Source: Hyphococcus lacteus
GTDB taxonomy: Bacteria; Pseudomonadota; Alphaproteobacteria; Caulobacterales; Parvularculaceae
Assembly: GCF_041058985.1 (NCBI RefSeq)
Contig: NZ_JBEHZE010000001.1
Location: 372,001-436,000 of the forward strand
Reading direction: 5' to 3'
DNA: 64,000 bases
The notes below the pieces were generated by a model. That model saw only the letters and a list, made by a program, of their open reading frames with translations. It had not been told where the DNA came from and did no database searches. Shown piece after piece: positions 26,735-36,521 of the stretch. Made by a program: the position numbers and the translations under genes. The first letter of the stretch is position 1. Every line of letters starts with the position of its first letter.

Positions 26735-28173
26735 TAGTCTGTGCCCTGTGCCAGATCACGGATCAACGTATCCCAGTAGGTCAGCTCCTTATCGTATGAA
26801 TCAAGGCGGATACGCTCGTTGATACCATGCGCACGACTGTCTTCGGGCCGTACAAGACCCAAACTCCCGGCACCATAGGTTGGAATACCAACGCTCCGAT
26901 ATTCACGACCTTCAGTACCACCTGATGACATCACCGGCTGGAGCTTCACGCCGGGATAGTTGACAGCGACAGCGCGCTGCAATGCGCCCATAATATCTTC
27001 ACGGATTGGCGATGCAGGGCTTTCAACAGAACCGCGCTGCAATGTCACAACCAGCTCATCATTCTTCATCGTATCGATCAGTACCCCGCGTACTTCTTCT
27101 GCGCTCGTTCCGGGCATAATCCGGCAATTGACCGTAGCATTTGCACTTTGAGGAAGCGCATTTTCCGCATTCCCGGCACGAAGCATTGTCGCAACGCAAG
27201 TCGTCCACAGCATATGCGAATATTGCGGATAAGCCTTAATCACTTCAATCGCTTCGCGATTAGCAGGGTCACTCATTAATGTGTTTAGCGCTTCGGCCAA
27301 TTCACCACCTTCACGAGCAGCAACACTCTTCGCCATAGCGCGTGTAATCTCGTTGAACTCTACAGGAAATTCATGAGATTCTATTTTTGTCAACGCGTGC
27401 GCAAGATCATAAATAGCATTATCCAACCCCGGTGCAGAGCTATGTCCGCCAGCGCTCTTTGCTGTAATGATATAGGTTGCGAATGTTTTTTCAGCAGCCT
27501 GCATTGTAAATGAAACAGGTTTGCCATCCTTCGTGATCGTACCGCCGCCCGCATCTGAGTTGAGCGCGAATTCGACCGATTTAATTTCTGGTGTTTTCAG
27601 AATTTCACGGGTTGTCAGCATGCCAGTTTCTTCATCACCGGAAAATGCCAGATAAAGATCGCGATTCGGTTTGAACCCTTCTTCTTTAAGATTGGCAAAT
27701 GTTGTGACGAGCAGCGCGACACCAAATTTATTATCTTGCGATCCGCGACCATAAAGATAGCCGTCTTTCTCAACTGGCGTATATGGATCCGTATCCCAAT
27801 TTTCAGGCAGTGCGTCGACAACATCCATATGTGCGAGAAACGCAATCGCAGATTTGTCGCTATTCTCTTCACCAGAATACCGAACAATAAGTCCTTCGAC
27901 CTCCTCACCGTCAATCGTCAGAGGTACTTTTATAATATCTTCATTCGAAAAACCCGCAGTTTTGAGGCGTTCTTCGAGAACATTGACCATCGCCGGGACT
28001 TGGCCAAAACCTTTTACGGTTCTGAATGTAATTAATTCTTCGAGCAACTCACGCGCTTCAGCTTTGCGCTCCTGTTCGACACCAGTGGTTTGCTTGCTCT
28101 CCGCGCAGGCTTGCGTAGAGATCGCTAAGGCAACAAGGGCAACAGTCTGGCAAAGTCTTTTAATCAGCATCAT
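26734..28173 (-). CDS. M20-family peptidase, predicted lipoprotein
   Basis: A zinc-dependent exopeptidase of ~479 residues. The N-terminus is a lipoprotein signal (hydrophobic TVALVALAIS then TQAC lipobox), so it is likely anchored in the outer membrane facing the periplasm. Metal-site motifs: AHMDVVDA, GRGSQDNK, and the catalytic DEETG; a dimerisation domain contains AGGHSSAPG. Typical of M20 carboxypeptidases/dipeptidases such as those acting on di- and tripeptides. I prefer the start at 28173 because GAGAA lies just before it; an ATG at 28185 has no site. First of the four peptidase genes after the TonB receptor. Confidence 0.88.
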   Translation of the reverse strand: MMLIKRLCQTVALVALAISTQACAESKQTTGVEQERKAEARELLEELITFRTVKGFGQVPAMVNVLEERLKTAGFSNEDIIKVPLTIDGEEVEGLIVRYSGEENSDKSAIAFLAHMDVVDALPENWDTDPYTPVEKDGYLYGRGSQDNKFGVALLVTTFANLKEEGFKPNRDLYLAFSGDEETGMLTTREILKTPEIKSVEFALNSDAGGGTITKDGKPVSFTMQAAEKTFATYIITAKSAGGHSSAPGLDNAIYDLAHALTKIESHEFPVEFNEITRAMAKSVAAREGGELAEALNTLMSDPANREAIEVIKAYPQYSHMLWTTCVATMLRAGNAENALPQSANATVNCRIMPGTSAEEVRGVLIDTMKNDELVVTLQRGSVESPASPIREDIMGALQRAVAVNYPGVKLQPVMSSGGTEGREYRSVGIPTYGAGSLGLVRPEDSRAHGINERIRLDSYDKELTYWDTLIRDLAQGTD

Positions 28174-28262
28174 GAATTCTCGCATTGTTAGAAGATTTGG
28201 AAAATGAAGCGGGATATCGCCTGATATCCCGCTTCACTCGGAGCACTTCTTGAACTGTCGAC

Positions 28263-31200
28263 TTAGAAGTCGAGTGTGACGCCCAGGAAGAGGTTGCGAC
28301 CAACAGCATCATAGAACTGCGGATAAGTATTTCCGTTTCCGCCATCTTCAATTGCTGCTGTTGTCGTCAACGGAGGGTCGGTGTCGAAAACATTGTTTAC
28401 GCCGAGGCGGAAACGAGCCATCTCCGAAAGTGTGTAGCCGAGTGATAAATCAAAGTAGTTCCGTGAACCAAGTGTTTTATTCACCTCGGCAAAGCTGCCA
28501 GAAAGCGCTGGCTGCGTGCTTGTTTGTGCAACGTCCACTGATGAAATGTAACGCCATGTAACAGACACAGAAAGATCAGATGGAGTGTACCATGTTGTCA
28601 GGAACTTATGACGCCATTCGGGACGCGGGCGACCACAAAGGCCACCATAGAGACCTTTACAGTCAAAGATATCGTTCGCTGGGGAATTCTGGAGTGGCTT
28701 AGATTCATACTCAGCCAGATATGTTCCGACGAAGTTGAACTTAAGATCGCCCATCTTCGCTAGATCGTAGCTGTAGTTGATATTTAAATCGACACCAGAC
28801 GTTGATAGCGAACCTGTGTTGATGTTGAAACGTTCAAAGTAACCGTCTTCGAACAGGAAGAGTGAACCGCCCTGACCGCGATTAATTTTATCGCAGAAGA
28901 ATGCATCCCCAGTTGCAAGACAATTGCTCATGGAAAGATTCGGGTTCACACTGCCGACCAACTTGTCAACTTTGATATCAAAGTAGTCGATCGATACATT
29001 GAGCCCAGGCACGAATGCTGGCGTGATGATGGCACCAAGCGAAAGCGTATTCGCGACTTCTGGTTCGAGATCCGGATTACCACCGATCAATGTATTGAAC
29101 TGACCTGCTGGGTTGTCCTGGATATTACCATACTGAGCCGCAGTTACACCTGTGTTCATGCACTGCTCTAATGTCGCAAATGGAGTTGCGCCTGAACAAG
29201 GGTCAAATTTGCCGTTTGGCAATTCTGTCAGGTCTACCTCAAAGCGCTGCTGCGAAGAGAACAACTCAATTACGTTCGGTGCACGAACCGCACGCTGGTA
29301 GCTACCACGGAAGCGAACATCACTGACCGGTGCCCAGTTGGCACCCACTTTGTATGTGTGTGTTGTTTGACCGGTGCTGTAGTCAGAGAAACGATAAGCA
29401 GATTCGATCGACAGAAGGTCAAAGAATGGCTGACCATCGACGATTGGAATGTTCAACTCACCAAAGAATTCTTTGACATTGACTTCACCGCTGATTGGCA
29501 GTTCTGGCGTTACAGCAGACTGATAAATTTCATCAGGCACGTATGACAATGTGTTTCTGCGGTATTCACCACCAACAGCTACAGCAACACCATCAGAGGC
29601 CCATGGCATCTGAATACCATATTCGCCAAGGTTACCATTGATCGCAAAGATGATGTTCGTCAGCGATGTGTCACCCGTGATGCCTTTGTCTTCGAGGACA
29701 TAAGACGTTGCTTCTGCACTTGCGCCATTTGGACCGAAGTAATCAAGCGGCAAGCAGCTTTCGTCGTCATTTGATGCATCTGCATCTGCATTAATTGCAC
29801 AGACAGCTTGACCGAATGTCGCCGAACCAGGGCGTTGATCAACCACAGCGTTCAATGCATTACCAAGACGAACGCGATTTGCATCACCAGTGAACCGGCT
29901 GCGGTATGTCACTTTCGCATATGAAGCAGAGAAATCATATTCGAACGGACCAGCAAGCAGACCGTTCATACCTGCAACCATACGGTAGCTAGTGTGGTTT
30001 AGGTCATCTTGGCGTGGACCACCTTCGATATTACGACGACGAACAAGAACGCCGTTTGCGACATCATCAGGTCCAACATAATTACCATCGACGTCATAGG
30101 TGCTGCCGGTCGAGAGGCCATTTGATCCGCAAAGGTAATCAGCCTGCTGTGCGCTGAACAACGCGTTGTCGCAGTTCAAGCCACCGGTGGAACCATTGAT
30201 GCCGCCCGACACCGTACCCGGCGCGATTTGTGCAACAGACCGGTCATCCATGAAGTTCAGCTCAAGGTAAGGACGGAAGTGATCGTTGATGTCGTAATGT
30301 GCATATGCACCTAGCGTATAACGCTCATCAGGACGCTGATAATAGTTATAAGGTGCGTAGTTGAATACGCCACTTCCATCAACGAACTCGCCATTGTCAA
30401 CGCGGAATCCATTTGCAAGGCCAGGAATATTGAGCGAGTTAGATAGATTGGCCGGAAAAGCAAAGCCCGAACCGCCACATTTATACTCGCTACCATTTGG
30501 CCCCGCAGTACCAAGCGCACACGAACTATAGTCGCGCTCGCTTTGAACTACCGGGTTAACTTTACGGTATGTCGCATAAGCGGTTACGTTACCGCGGCCA
30601 TCTTCGGTATTGGTACCGATGATCGCTGAATATTCTTGCGTAAAACCATCGACAACATTGCTTGATGGCTTTTCATATGCCCCAGGCGTAGCCGCATTGT
30701 TGAGGTCCAATAGATCCTGAAGCTCATCATTAGAATTGTTATGCTGAGACGCACCGATATTTGCGCTGACACGAAGACCTTCAAAGTCATCGATCATTTT
30801 AAAGTTCACAACGCCTGCGATCGCATCAGAGCCATAAACGGCAGATGCGCCACCAGTAAGAACCTCAACGCCGCCAATCAACGCTGTGGGGATTTGGTTA
30901 AGGTCAGATGGAACAGATTTTGGTGAGCCATAAGGAAGGCGACGCCCATTGACCAGAACCAGTGTGCGCGATGGATCCAAACCACGAAGGTCGACCTGCG
31001 CGGTCCCCGTGGCTTCATTTGATGCCGCAGCACCTTGAGCCGCAAAAACTTGCGGAAGTGCGTTGACGAGGTCTTCAGCACGAACTGTGCCGCGAAGTTC
31101 GAATTCAGCCGCATCAACTGAAGTGATTGGGCTTACGCTTTCAGCGTTCGCAGAACGCAAGCGCGTACCCGTCACCACAATTTGATCTGTTCCCGCATCA

Positions 31201-31295
31201 GCTGCTGCGGATTGCGCGAGCGCGGCCCCCGAGACCCCGACACCGGTTAAAAAAGTTGTTGTTGCCAACATTAGACGTATGGGTAAATTTTTCAC
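28263..31295 (-). CDS. TonB-dependent receptor (peptide-uptake context)
   Basis: 1010 residues from a GTG start with GAGAGGA upstream. Sec signal peptide ~1-27 (ends GAALAQ), TonB box region around DQIVVTGTR, plug domain ~45-170 (DLRGLDPSRTLVLVNGRRLPYG, GGVEVLTGGASAVYGSDAIAGVVNF) and a long 22-strand barrel ending in LFLGVTLDF. Large extracellular loops suit a bulky ligand. It lies 89 bases before a run of four exported peptidases on the same strand and after an exported hydrolase, so it probably imports oligopeptides or a peptide-like compound. No FecR/FecI signalling domain is seen. Confidence 0.93.
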   Translation of the reverse strand: MKNLPIRLMLATTTFLTGVGVSGAALAQSAAADAGTDQIVVTGTRLRSANAESVSPITSVDAAEFELRGTVRAEDLVNALPQVFAAQGAAASNEATGTAQVDLRGLDPSRTLVLVNGRRLPYGSPKSVPSDLNQIPTALIGGVEVLTGGASAVYGSDAIAGVVNFKMIDDFEGLRVSANIGASQHNNSNDELQDLLDLNNAATPGAYEKPSSNVVDGFTQEYSAIIGTNTEDGRGNVTAYATYRKVNPVVQSERDYSSCALGTAGPNGSEYKCGGSGFAFPANLSNSLNIPGLANGFRVDNGEFVDGSGVFNYAPYNYYQRPDERYTLGAYAHYDINDHFRPYLELNFMDDRSVAQIAPGTVSGGINGSTGGLNCDNALFSAQQADYLCGSNGLSTGSTYDVDGNYVGPDDVANGVLVRRRNIEGGPRQDDLNHTSYRMVAGMNGLLAGPFEYDFSASYAKVTYRSRFTGDANRVRLGNALNAVVDQRPGSATFGQAVCAINADADASNDDESCLPLDYFGPNGASAEATSYVLEDKGITGDTSLTNIIFAINGNLGEYGIQMPWASDGVAVAVGGEYRRNTLSYVPDEIYQSAVTPELPISGEVNVKEFFGELNIPIVDGQPFFDLLSIESAYRFSDYSTGQTTHTYKVGANWAPVSDVRFRGSYQRAVRAPNVIELFSSQQRFEVDLTELPNGKFDPCSGATPFATLEQCMNTGVTAAQYGNIQDNPAGQFNTLIGGNPDLEPEVANTLSLGAIITPAFVPGLNVSIDYFDIKVDKLVGSVNPNLSMSNCLATGDAFFCDKINRGQGGSLFLFEDGYFERFNINTGSLSTSGVDLNINYSYDLAKMGDLKFNFVGTYLAEYESKPLQNSPANDIFDCKGLYGGLCGRPRPEWRHKFLTTWYTPSDLSVSVTWRYISSVDVAQTSTQPALSGSFAEVNKTLGSRNYFDLSLGYTLSEMARFRLGVNNVFDTDPPLTTTAAIEDGGNGNTYPQFYDAVGRNLFLGVTLDF

Positions 31296-31363
31296 AATAC
31301 TATCCTCTCGTTGCTTTGAAGCAATTCCCCTAGGCGCTAGTTGTAGAGTCTAAGCGGTTCTTT

Positions 31364-33109
31364 TTATTTATATTTCCAGCTTGTCAGATCCGCGCCTTTT
31401 GGTGCCGCAGCATCAATCCGCTTAAGGATCTTTGGCACATAAAAGGTGTTGTATCTCAGCCGAGAAACCGCGTTCGGATTTTGGTGATCACCGTTCCAGC
31501 AATGCTCTGCGCGATCACCGTAGTCGACCTCCCCTTGATAAGGCGGATTTGCCTTTTCAAGAAAATCTTCTGTCAAATAGACGGCATTGTTTAGGTAGTA
31601 ATTATCCATATCGCCTGTGTAGATATGAATTTTTCCCTGAAGCTTCGGACCGATTTCTTTCCAATCCCGCTCCATAATATAACGAAGATCGAAATTCTGG
31701 CGCCAATATTCAGCAACCTCCTTGTCGATCACACCGGTCTCTTTATCCCAGATGCGTTTCGGATACCCGTCCTCACCATTCGGCGAGAAAACAGCCTCCC
31801 AAACATCCCACTGGGCACCCGAGCGCGTCTTATCACCCAGAACAAGCTCCCAACGGTTTTCGCCTTCCATTGTCCTCGAAATATGACCGAGGTAATTACG
31901 GTGCGCTGGACGATCAATCTTGGTGAATGGTCCTTCGCGGTAATAGGCATTTTCATCTTCGTAGAGATTAACAGTCATGAATTGGCGGAAATCGATTGGA
32001 TCAGGACACGCGGCAAATGCACCATTATACTCATCAGGATATTTAACCTGAACGCCCAAAGCTTCCCAACCACCGGTTGAACCACCATAAAGAAACCGCG
32101 ACCAACCTTCGCCAATTCCGCGAAGCTCTTTTTCAATCGCCGGGATCAATTCATAAGTAATTGCATCGCCATACGGCCCGATATTCTCAGAGTTCACTGC
32201 GTAGCTATCGTCATAATACGGGTTGCTGTGGTCGATTTCCGCGATAAGCATCCGAGGCATATCCTCTGAAATCCACTGCTTATAGAAATCATACGCCTCT
32301 TGTTGCTCAACGTGATTATAGCAATCTAAGTCAAAGCGCGCGCTATACACACATTCCGCATCGGGATCAGGTGGCGTCGTTCTGAAACCACCAAAGTCCG
32401 CAGGGAAGTGACCATGGAAAATTGCCAACGGAAATTTAGCTTCCGGATGCTCGTCAAAATCTTTTGGCACCAGTACATGCGCACGAAGGAAAACATCCGT
32501 ACCCCAAAACTCTGATAGCATCTCACTGCGAATTTTGATGTGCCGAATAAATTCTGTGTTTTCGGGCTCATCAATCTCGGGGTTAACCTGATCAAGAGAA
32601 ACATTAATCCGGCCACGTTTGTTCGGATCAAAGGATACCTTGCGCGGCTCGCTAACAAGGTTGCCCGGCTCTAAACGCCAGTTCTGTCCTGCGCCACGTG
32701 CCGCAGGCAACTTCACCGTCTTGCCATTTGAAAGGTTAAACGTGTCGTATTTATGCAAAATGGCCTGAACAAAATACTCGCCCGCCGGGACTTCTTTGAG
32801 ATCTTTGGCTGGGAAGCCGAGAACATCCGTACCAATATCAGCATATTGCCCGGGCTTTAGACCGTCGACAGTGACACCAAAAACCTGCGCTGCATCAAAA
32901 TTCGCACTCACTTGATAGCGCGGTTCTTTTTCGCCATCGGGCGTTAGAATCAGAATTATTCGCCCATCATATGCGGCCTCTGGGGCGGAGTTTGGAAGCT
33001 TGACTCGAAAACTCTCGGCAGATGCCGCCGCCGAACCTAAAAGCGCGATGCCCCCGATAACGGACCCTAATTTCAAAACTTGTTTTAACGTCATAGCCCC
33101 TCTCAACAT
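31364..33109 (-). CDS. Exported alpha/beta-hydrolase (putative esterase)
   Basis: 581 residues with a signal peptide (hydrophobic ~12-28, cleavage near SAAASA). The first ~190 residues look like a beta-sandwich accessory domain. The second part is an alpha/beta-hydrolase fold with nucleophile S344 in YGGSTGGWEA (the esterase D/Fes pattern), probable acid in TGDMDNYYL, and probable histidine in the C-terminal HCWNGDHQ. Substrate unknown; an ester or peptide-ester is plausible given the peptidase neighbours. GGAAG precedes the ATG at 33109; ATG 33094 with GAGG is an alternative. Confidence 0.75.
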   Translation of the reverse strand: MLRGAMTLKQVLKLGSVIGGIALLGSAAASAESFRVKLPNSAPEAAYDGRIILILTPDGEKEPRYQVSANFDAAQVFGVTVDGLKPGQYADIGTDVLGFPAKDLKEVPAGEYFVQAILHKYDTFNLSNGKTVKLPAARGAGQNWRLEPGNLVSEPRKVSFDPNKRGRINVSLDQVNPEIDEPENTEFIRHIKIRSEMLSEFWGTDVFLRAHVLVPKDFDEHPEAKFPLAIFHGHFPADFGGFRTTPPDPDAECVYSARFDLDCYNHVEQQEAYDFYKQWISEDMPRMLIAEIDHSNPYYDDSYAVNSENIGPYGDAITYELIPAIEKELRGIGEGWSRFLYGGSTGGWEALGVQVKYPDEYNGAFAACPDPIDFRQFMTVNLYEDENAYYREGPFTKIDRPAHRNYLGHISRTMEGENRWELVLGDKTRSGAQWDVWEAVFSPNGEDGYPKRIWDKETGVIDKEVAEYWRQNFDLRYIMERDWKEIGPKLQGKIHIYTGDMDNYYLNNAVYLTEDFLEKANPPYQGEVDYGDRAEHCWNGDHQNPNAVSRLRYNTFYVPKILKRIDAAAPKGADLTSWKYK

Positions 33110-33463
33110 TCAAACTTCCGCAAAACTAGACACAACCCTGCCGCTCTCGGAAAAGACCCAAGATGCATGACCCAATTGAAAAAATTTCTGCAACCCTCAA
33201 AGCCGCCAAGACGGCGACCATGACCTCACCCGTACTATGTACGCATAGGATTGTAAAGTGCGTTATGTAAACTTAATTTACTTTGAACGATTCTGCTAGT
33301 ATCGCGCGGATGGCCCCATTACACGCCCTCTATACCCTATCGAGCCACTTTTGTAATAGTACCCATGTGTATAATTGTGCGATATGCGCGCATTTGCCTC
33401 GACCTCGGCCAAAACACAACCTGACGAGTAAGAACAAGCAGATGTTAGTTCATTGGATGTAGA
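33110..33463. other. Intergenic region upstream of the hydrolase/receptor/peptidase block
   Basis: 354 bases between the hydrolase start and the antiporter end (both minus strand). It is AT-rich around 33240-33300 and should contain the promoter of the peptidase block. I could not fix a -35/-10 pair and see no coding frame or clear terminator. Confidence 0.5.
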
Positions 33464-34678
33464 TTATGGGTGCGAATTATTTTTCGTGAGGCGAGAAGAA
33501 AGTGGAGTTGCTGAAATTCCATGCGCAAAGATACTCATGATTACCGTCAGCACGACACAGGCGAGCATTTCATCCGCGCCAGGAACCGGGTAATTCTCTA
33601 CGATGAGAAGCGCAAATAATATTGATGCCAGCCCGCGCGGACCGAACCACCCCAGAAATGCTTTCTCTTCAAAGTTAAGGCCTGCCCCGGTTAAGGATAT
33701 CCATATAGGGACCATACGGACGATCGTGAGGAACGCGACCGAAAGTACAAATGTTTTCCAAGTTGCATGAGAAAGACCAATCGGAACCATAACTGCCCCG
33801 AATATAAGAAAAGTAAGCATCGTCAAAATCTGCCCCTCACTCTCCATAAATTCGGTTATAAATTGCCGCGAGCATTTTAGCGTTGCCCCAAAAACAAGAC
33901 CGCCGATGAACGCCGCAATCAAACTATTGCCGCCTATCATATTGGCAAAAACGGCGCACAGAAATGCTGCGCACAGGAAGTATATCCCTTGATAGGCTGT
34001 TGTTGCAAAACCGTTTGATACCGCAACATCCAACAACCGTGCTGTCACATACCCCACGAACAGCCCGGCAATCGGCCCAAGAACAACCTGCATCAGCGCA
34101 AACATCGCGAGATTATCTGGCGCGCCCTCTATCGACTTTCCAGCCAACTGAACAACAGCAATCGCCGCCACCATGACAACAGGTAGCGCCAACCCGTCAT
34201 TTAAACCACTTTCAACATTGATGCCTTCGCGCAATCGCTCTGGCACACGCTGATTGTTGACCACCGCCTGACCAAGCGCCGCATCCGTCGGCGTTAAAAT
34301 CGCCGCTACGAGCAACGCAAAAGCCCAGGGCTGATCAGGCGAGACCCAATAGGCGACTATTGTTCCGAACCCAATAGTAAGCGGCATACCGATCAATAAC
34401 ATTCGAATCGGAATGGTGAAGTTCTGTTCTAGGAATTTGAAATTGACCCGGGATGCATCTGAAAACAAAACAAGCGCCAATGTGACCTCTGCGATCACAT
34501 GGATAATCTCGCGTTCCGCGCCCATGGGCACAAGTTCAATTCCGCTCAGGCCGATCAGCCAACCAAATGTCACAAAGACCATAGGCATGGTGATCACGGA
34601 CGCTTCGAGACGTCGCGAGAAAGCCGCGAAGACCAAAACAGCAATCAAAATTAGACCAAGATCTATTGGCTGAAGCAT
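33464..34678 (-). CDS. Na+/H+ antiporter, CPA1/NhaP type
   Basis: About 404 residues with ~12 hydrophobic segments throughout, an inner-membrane cation:proton antiporter. Family landmarks: LTPTDAALGQAVVNN, the GLNDGLALPVV pair with the transport Asp, and GWFGPRGLASILFALL near the C-terminus. There is no long cytoplasmic tail. The start at 34678 (MLQPIDLGLIL) places the first helix at the N-terminus; a TTG at 34729 is possible but adds a hydrophilic leader. Likely roles are Na+ export and pH control, consistent with a marine organism. Confidence 0.88.
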   Translation of the reverse strand: MLQPIDLGLILIAVLVFAAFSRRLEASVITMPMVFVTFGWLIGLSGIELVPMGAEREIIHVIAEVTLALVLFSDASRVNFKFLEQNFTIPIRMLLIGMPLTIGFGTIVAYWVSPDQPWAFALLVAAILTPTDAALGQAVVNNQRVPERLREGINVESGLNDGLALPVVMVAAIAVVQLAGKSIEGAPDNLAMFALMQVVLGPIAGLFVGYVTARLLDVAVSNGFATTAYQGIYFLCAAFLCAVFANMIGGNSLIAAFIGGLVFGATLKCSRQFITEFMESEGQILTMLTFLIFGAVMVPIGLSHATWKTFVLSVAFLTIVRMVPIWISLTGAGLNFEEKAFLGWFGPRGLASILFALLIVENYPVPGADEMLACVVLTVIMSIFAHGISATPLSSRLTKNNSHP

Positions 34679-34743
34679 GTCACAGACTATAGAGCTGCGC
34701 CGTTTATCTTGCGACCCCAATGCGCACAAATATCATGACATCT

Positions 34744-35253
34744 TTAATCAGTAGCGCGGGGTAATTTCCATTCGGGGCGTGGAAAGTGACACGTATATCC
34801 GTTCGGATAGCGTTCAAGATAATCCTGATGCTCTGGCTCGGCTTCCCAGAACTCATCCACCGGCGAGACTTTTGTGACAACTGTATCGGGCCATAGACCG
34901 GAAGCGTTCACATCGTGAATCGTATCTAAAGCCTCTTTTTTCTGCTCGTCGCTGACGTAGAAAATTTCCGACCGGTACGATGTGCCCACATCGTTACCTT
35001 GGCGGTTCAAGGTCGAGGGATCATGAATCTGAAAAAAGAACTCAAGAAGGTCCCGATAAGTTGTCAACGCTGGGTCAAAAACAATTTCAATCGCCTCGGC
35101 GTGGCCTTCGTGGTTGCGGTAAGTCGCATTTTTCACCGAACCACCAGTATAGCCAACCCGTGTTTCCAGAATGCCCGGACGCGCACGAATAAGGTCTTGC
35201 ATTCCCCAGAAACACCCACCTGCAAGGACAGCACGTTCATTTTTTTCAGGCAT
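34744..35253 (-). CDS. msrA: Peptide methionine sulfoxide reductase A
   Basis: 169 residues. GCFWG with catalytic C14 is followed by the typical VGYTGG, YRNHEGHAEAIEIVFDP and DVGTSYRSEIFY segments. A single C-terminal cysteine (YTCHF) may act as resolving residue. The start ATG at 35253 has AAGGAA upstream and puts the active site at its normal distance from the N-terminus; the frame continues upstream with no good site. It repairs S-methionine sulfoxide in oxidised proteins. Confidence 0.95.
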   Translation of the reverse strand: MPEKNERAVLAGGCFWGMQDLIRARPGILETRVGYTGGSVKNATYRNHEGHAEAIEIVFDPALTTYRDLLEFFFQIHDPSTLNRQGNDVGTSYRSEIFYVSDEQKKEALDTIHDVNASGLWPDTVVTKVSPVDEFWEAEPEHQDYLERYPNGYTCHFPRPEWKLPRATD

Positions 35254-35508
35254 AGTTGAATTCCTTATAGACACTAAGTCAGCAATATTTCCGCGTGCCG
35301 TTACCTTGGCCGTTACCTTAACTGAGTGCGCCAACCATTGATGCCGCAACCGGATCATGAATGTATGGGAATGATGAGCCCACTATTGAAGTCACCCTTA
35401 CCTCACATTTAGGCGAGGACATCCCCTTAACGGCAATAATGAACAGACGCTAGCCTAGCCATGTGGCTATGCGCGCGCCTATTAGCGTACCTTAAAGAGT
35501 GTCCTCGG

Positions 35509-35922
35509 TTATTGTGCTGTCGTCGGCTCGGTGATCTTGATGATTTCTAGGGTTCGAACGCGCTTATCCGTCCCGAGCCATTCAAACCGACTTCCCTCAG
35601 TAAGGCCGATCAACGAAGCCCCCACCGGAGTTAAAACGGATATACGCGCCATCGCAATATCGGCATCCTGCGGTAAGACCAATTGAATCTTCTTCTGCTG
35701 CCCACCTGAAAGATCTGTATACTCCACAACTGAACCGATTTGAACAAAGATATTCTCTGCGCATTGTTCTGCGCGGATCGCGCGATCAATCTCATCACCC
35801 AGCAGGGCGACGGTTGGTACGCTGTCATCTCTCGAGTCCACTAGCGCTGACAGCGTTTTGTAATCGGCCTCGGTGATATAGATTTCCGGTTTAACGAAAG
35901 TTTGGTTGTTTAAGTTTGACAT
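35509..35922 (-). CDS. rnk: Regulator of nucleoside diphosphate kinase (Rnk/GreA-type)
   Basis: 137 residues. N-terminal short coiled region (~15-55, YITEADYKTLSALVDS) and a C-terminal GreA/GreB-like domain (~60-130) with VEYTDLSGGQQKKIQLVLP and ISVLTPVGASLIGLTEGSRFEW. The short coiled region and overall length fit Rnk, which binds RNA polymerase but lacks the long GreA coiled coil. GGAG precedes the ATG. Isolated, with no operon partner. Confidence 0.87.
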   Translation of the reverse strand: MSNLNNQTFVKPEIYITEADYKTLSALVDSRDDSVPTVALLGDEIDRAIRAEQCAENIFVQIGSVVEYTDLSGGQQKKIQLVLPQDADIAMARISVLTPVGASLIGLTEGSRFEWLGTDKRVRTLEIIKITEPTTAQ

Positions 35923-36521
35923 TTGTCACTCCGTAGCCTGTCTTTTTAAGTGAACGCGCCTATCAAGCGTGCTGTTTTTTACTTGTGAAATCACTTTGGA
36001 TTGAGCTGCCGACCAATGGCGACAGCCATAAAAAAGCTCTCGGCATTCAAATTGTTATGGTTATTTACCCCCGAACCCTTCCTAAAAAAGGGCGCGGGGC
36101 TACAGGCCTGCGATGATGCGGCCTACCAAAAAATCACCTGCGGCAATCCCGCGGCGGACAAATTTTGGTGCTATGAACATAGGAACTAAATTTGGGTCGG
36201 CTCGGTCGAAAGTCAACCGCTAACTTTAGGAACCGCTTTGGACGGCGCTGCCGACATGCTCACCCGCCCTCAAACTAACCCGATATACCCCTCATATGCT
36301 TCTGCAAATTTTCACATATTGGCTAAAATCCGCTTCCTCGCCCTTGTTTCTATAGAGGCTTCGTCTATTGATTTGTTGCCGGTTTTGAGGCGGGACCGCT
36401 TCGCCTTCCCGGTGTTCTAAGTCCTAATTTCTATTACTTTTTTCAACTCCATGACCTCACACCGAGGTAAAACGGCCCATACACAACGGCCATACCACGC
36501 TAATATAAAGGAGCGCCCTCA
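35923..36521. other. 600-base region without a supported gene
   Basis: Lies between rnk and the aminotransferase, which are divergent, so it must hold both promoters. Two short + frames (36001-36189 and 36238-36420) lack ribosome-binding sites and look non-coding. There are A-rich and GC-rich patches (36050-36165), but no hairpin plus T-run and no tRNA cloverleaf. A small RNA cannot be excluded. Confidence 0.45.

Noticed and set aside
36001..36420. Two short + strand frames in the rnk-aminotransferase gap
   Set aside because: No ribosome-binding site, odd composition (Cys-, Trp- and Pro-rich), no family resemblance and no conserved neighbours.
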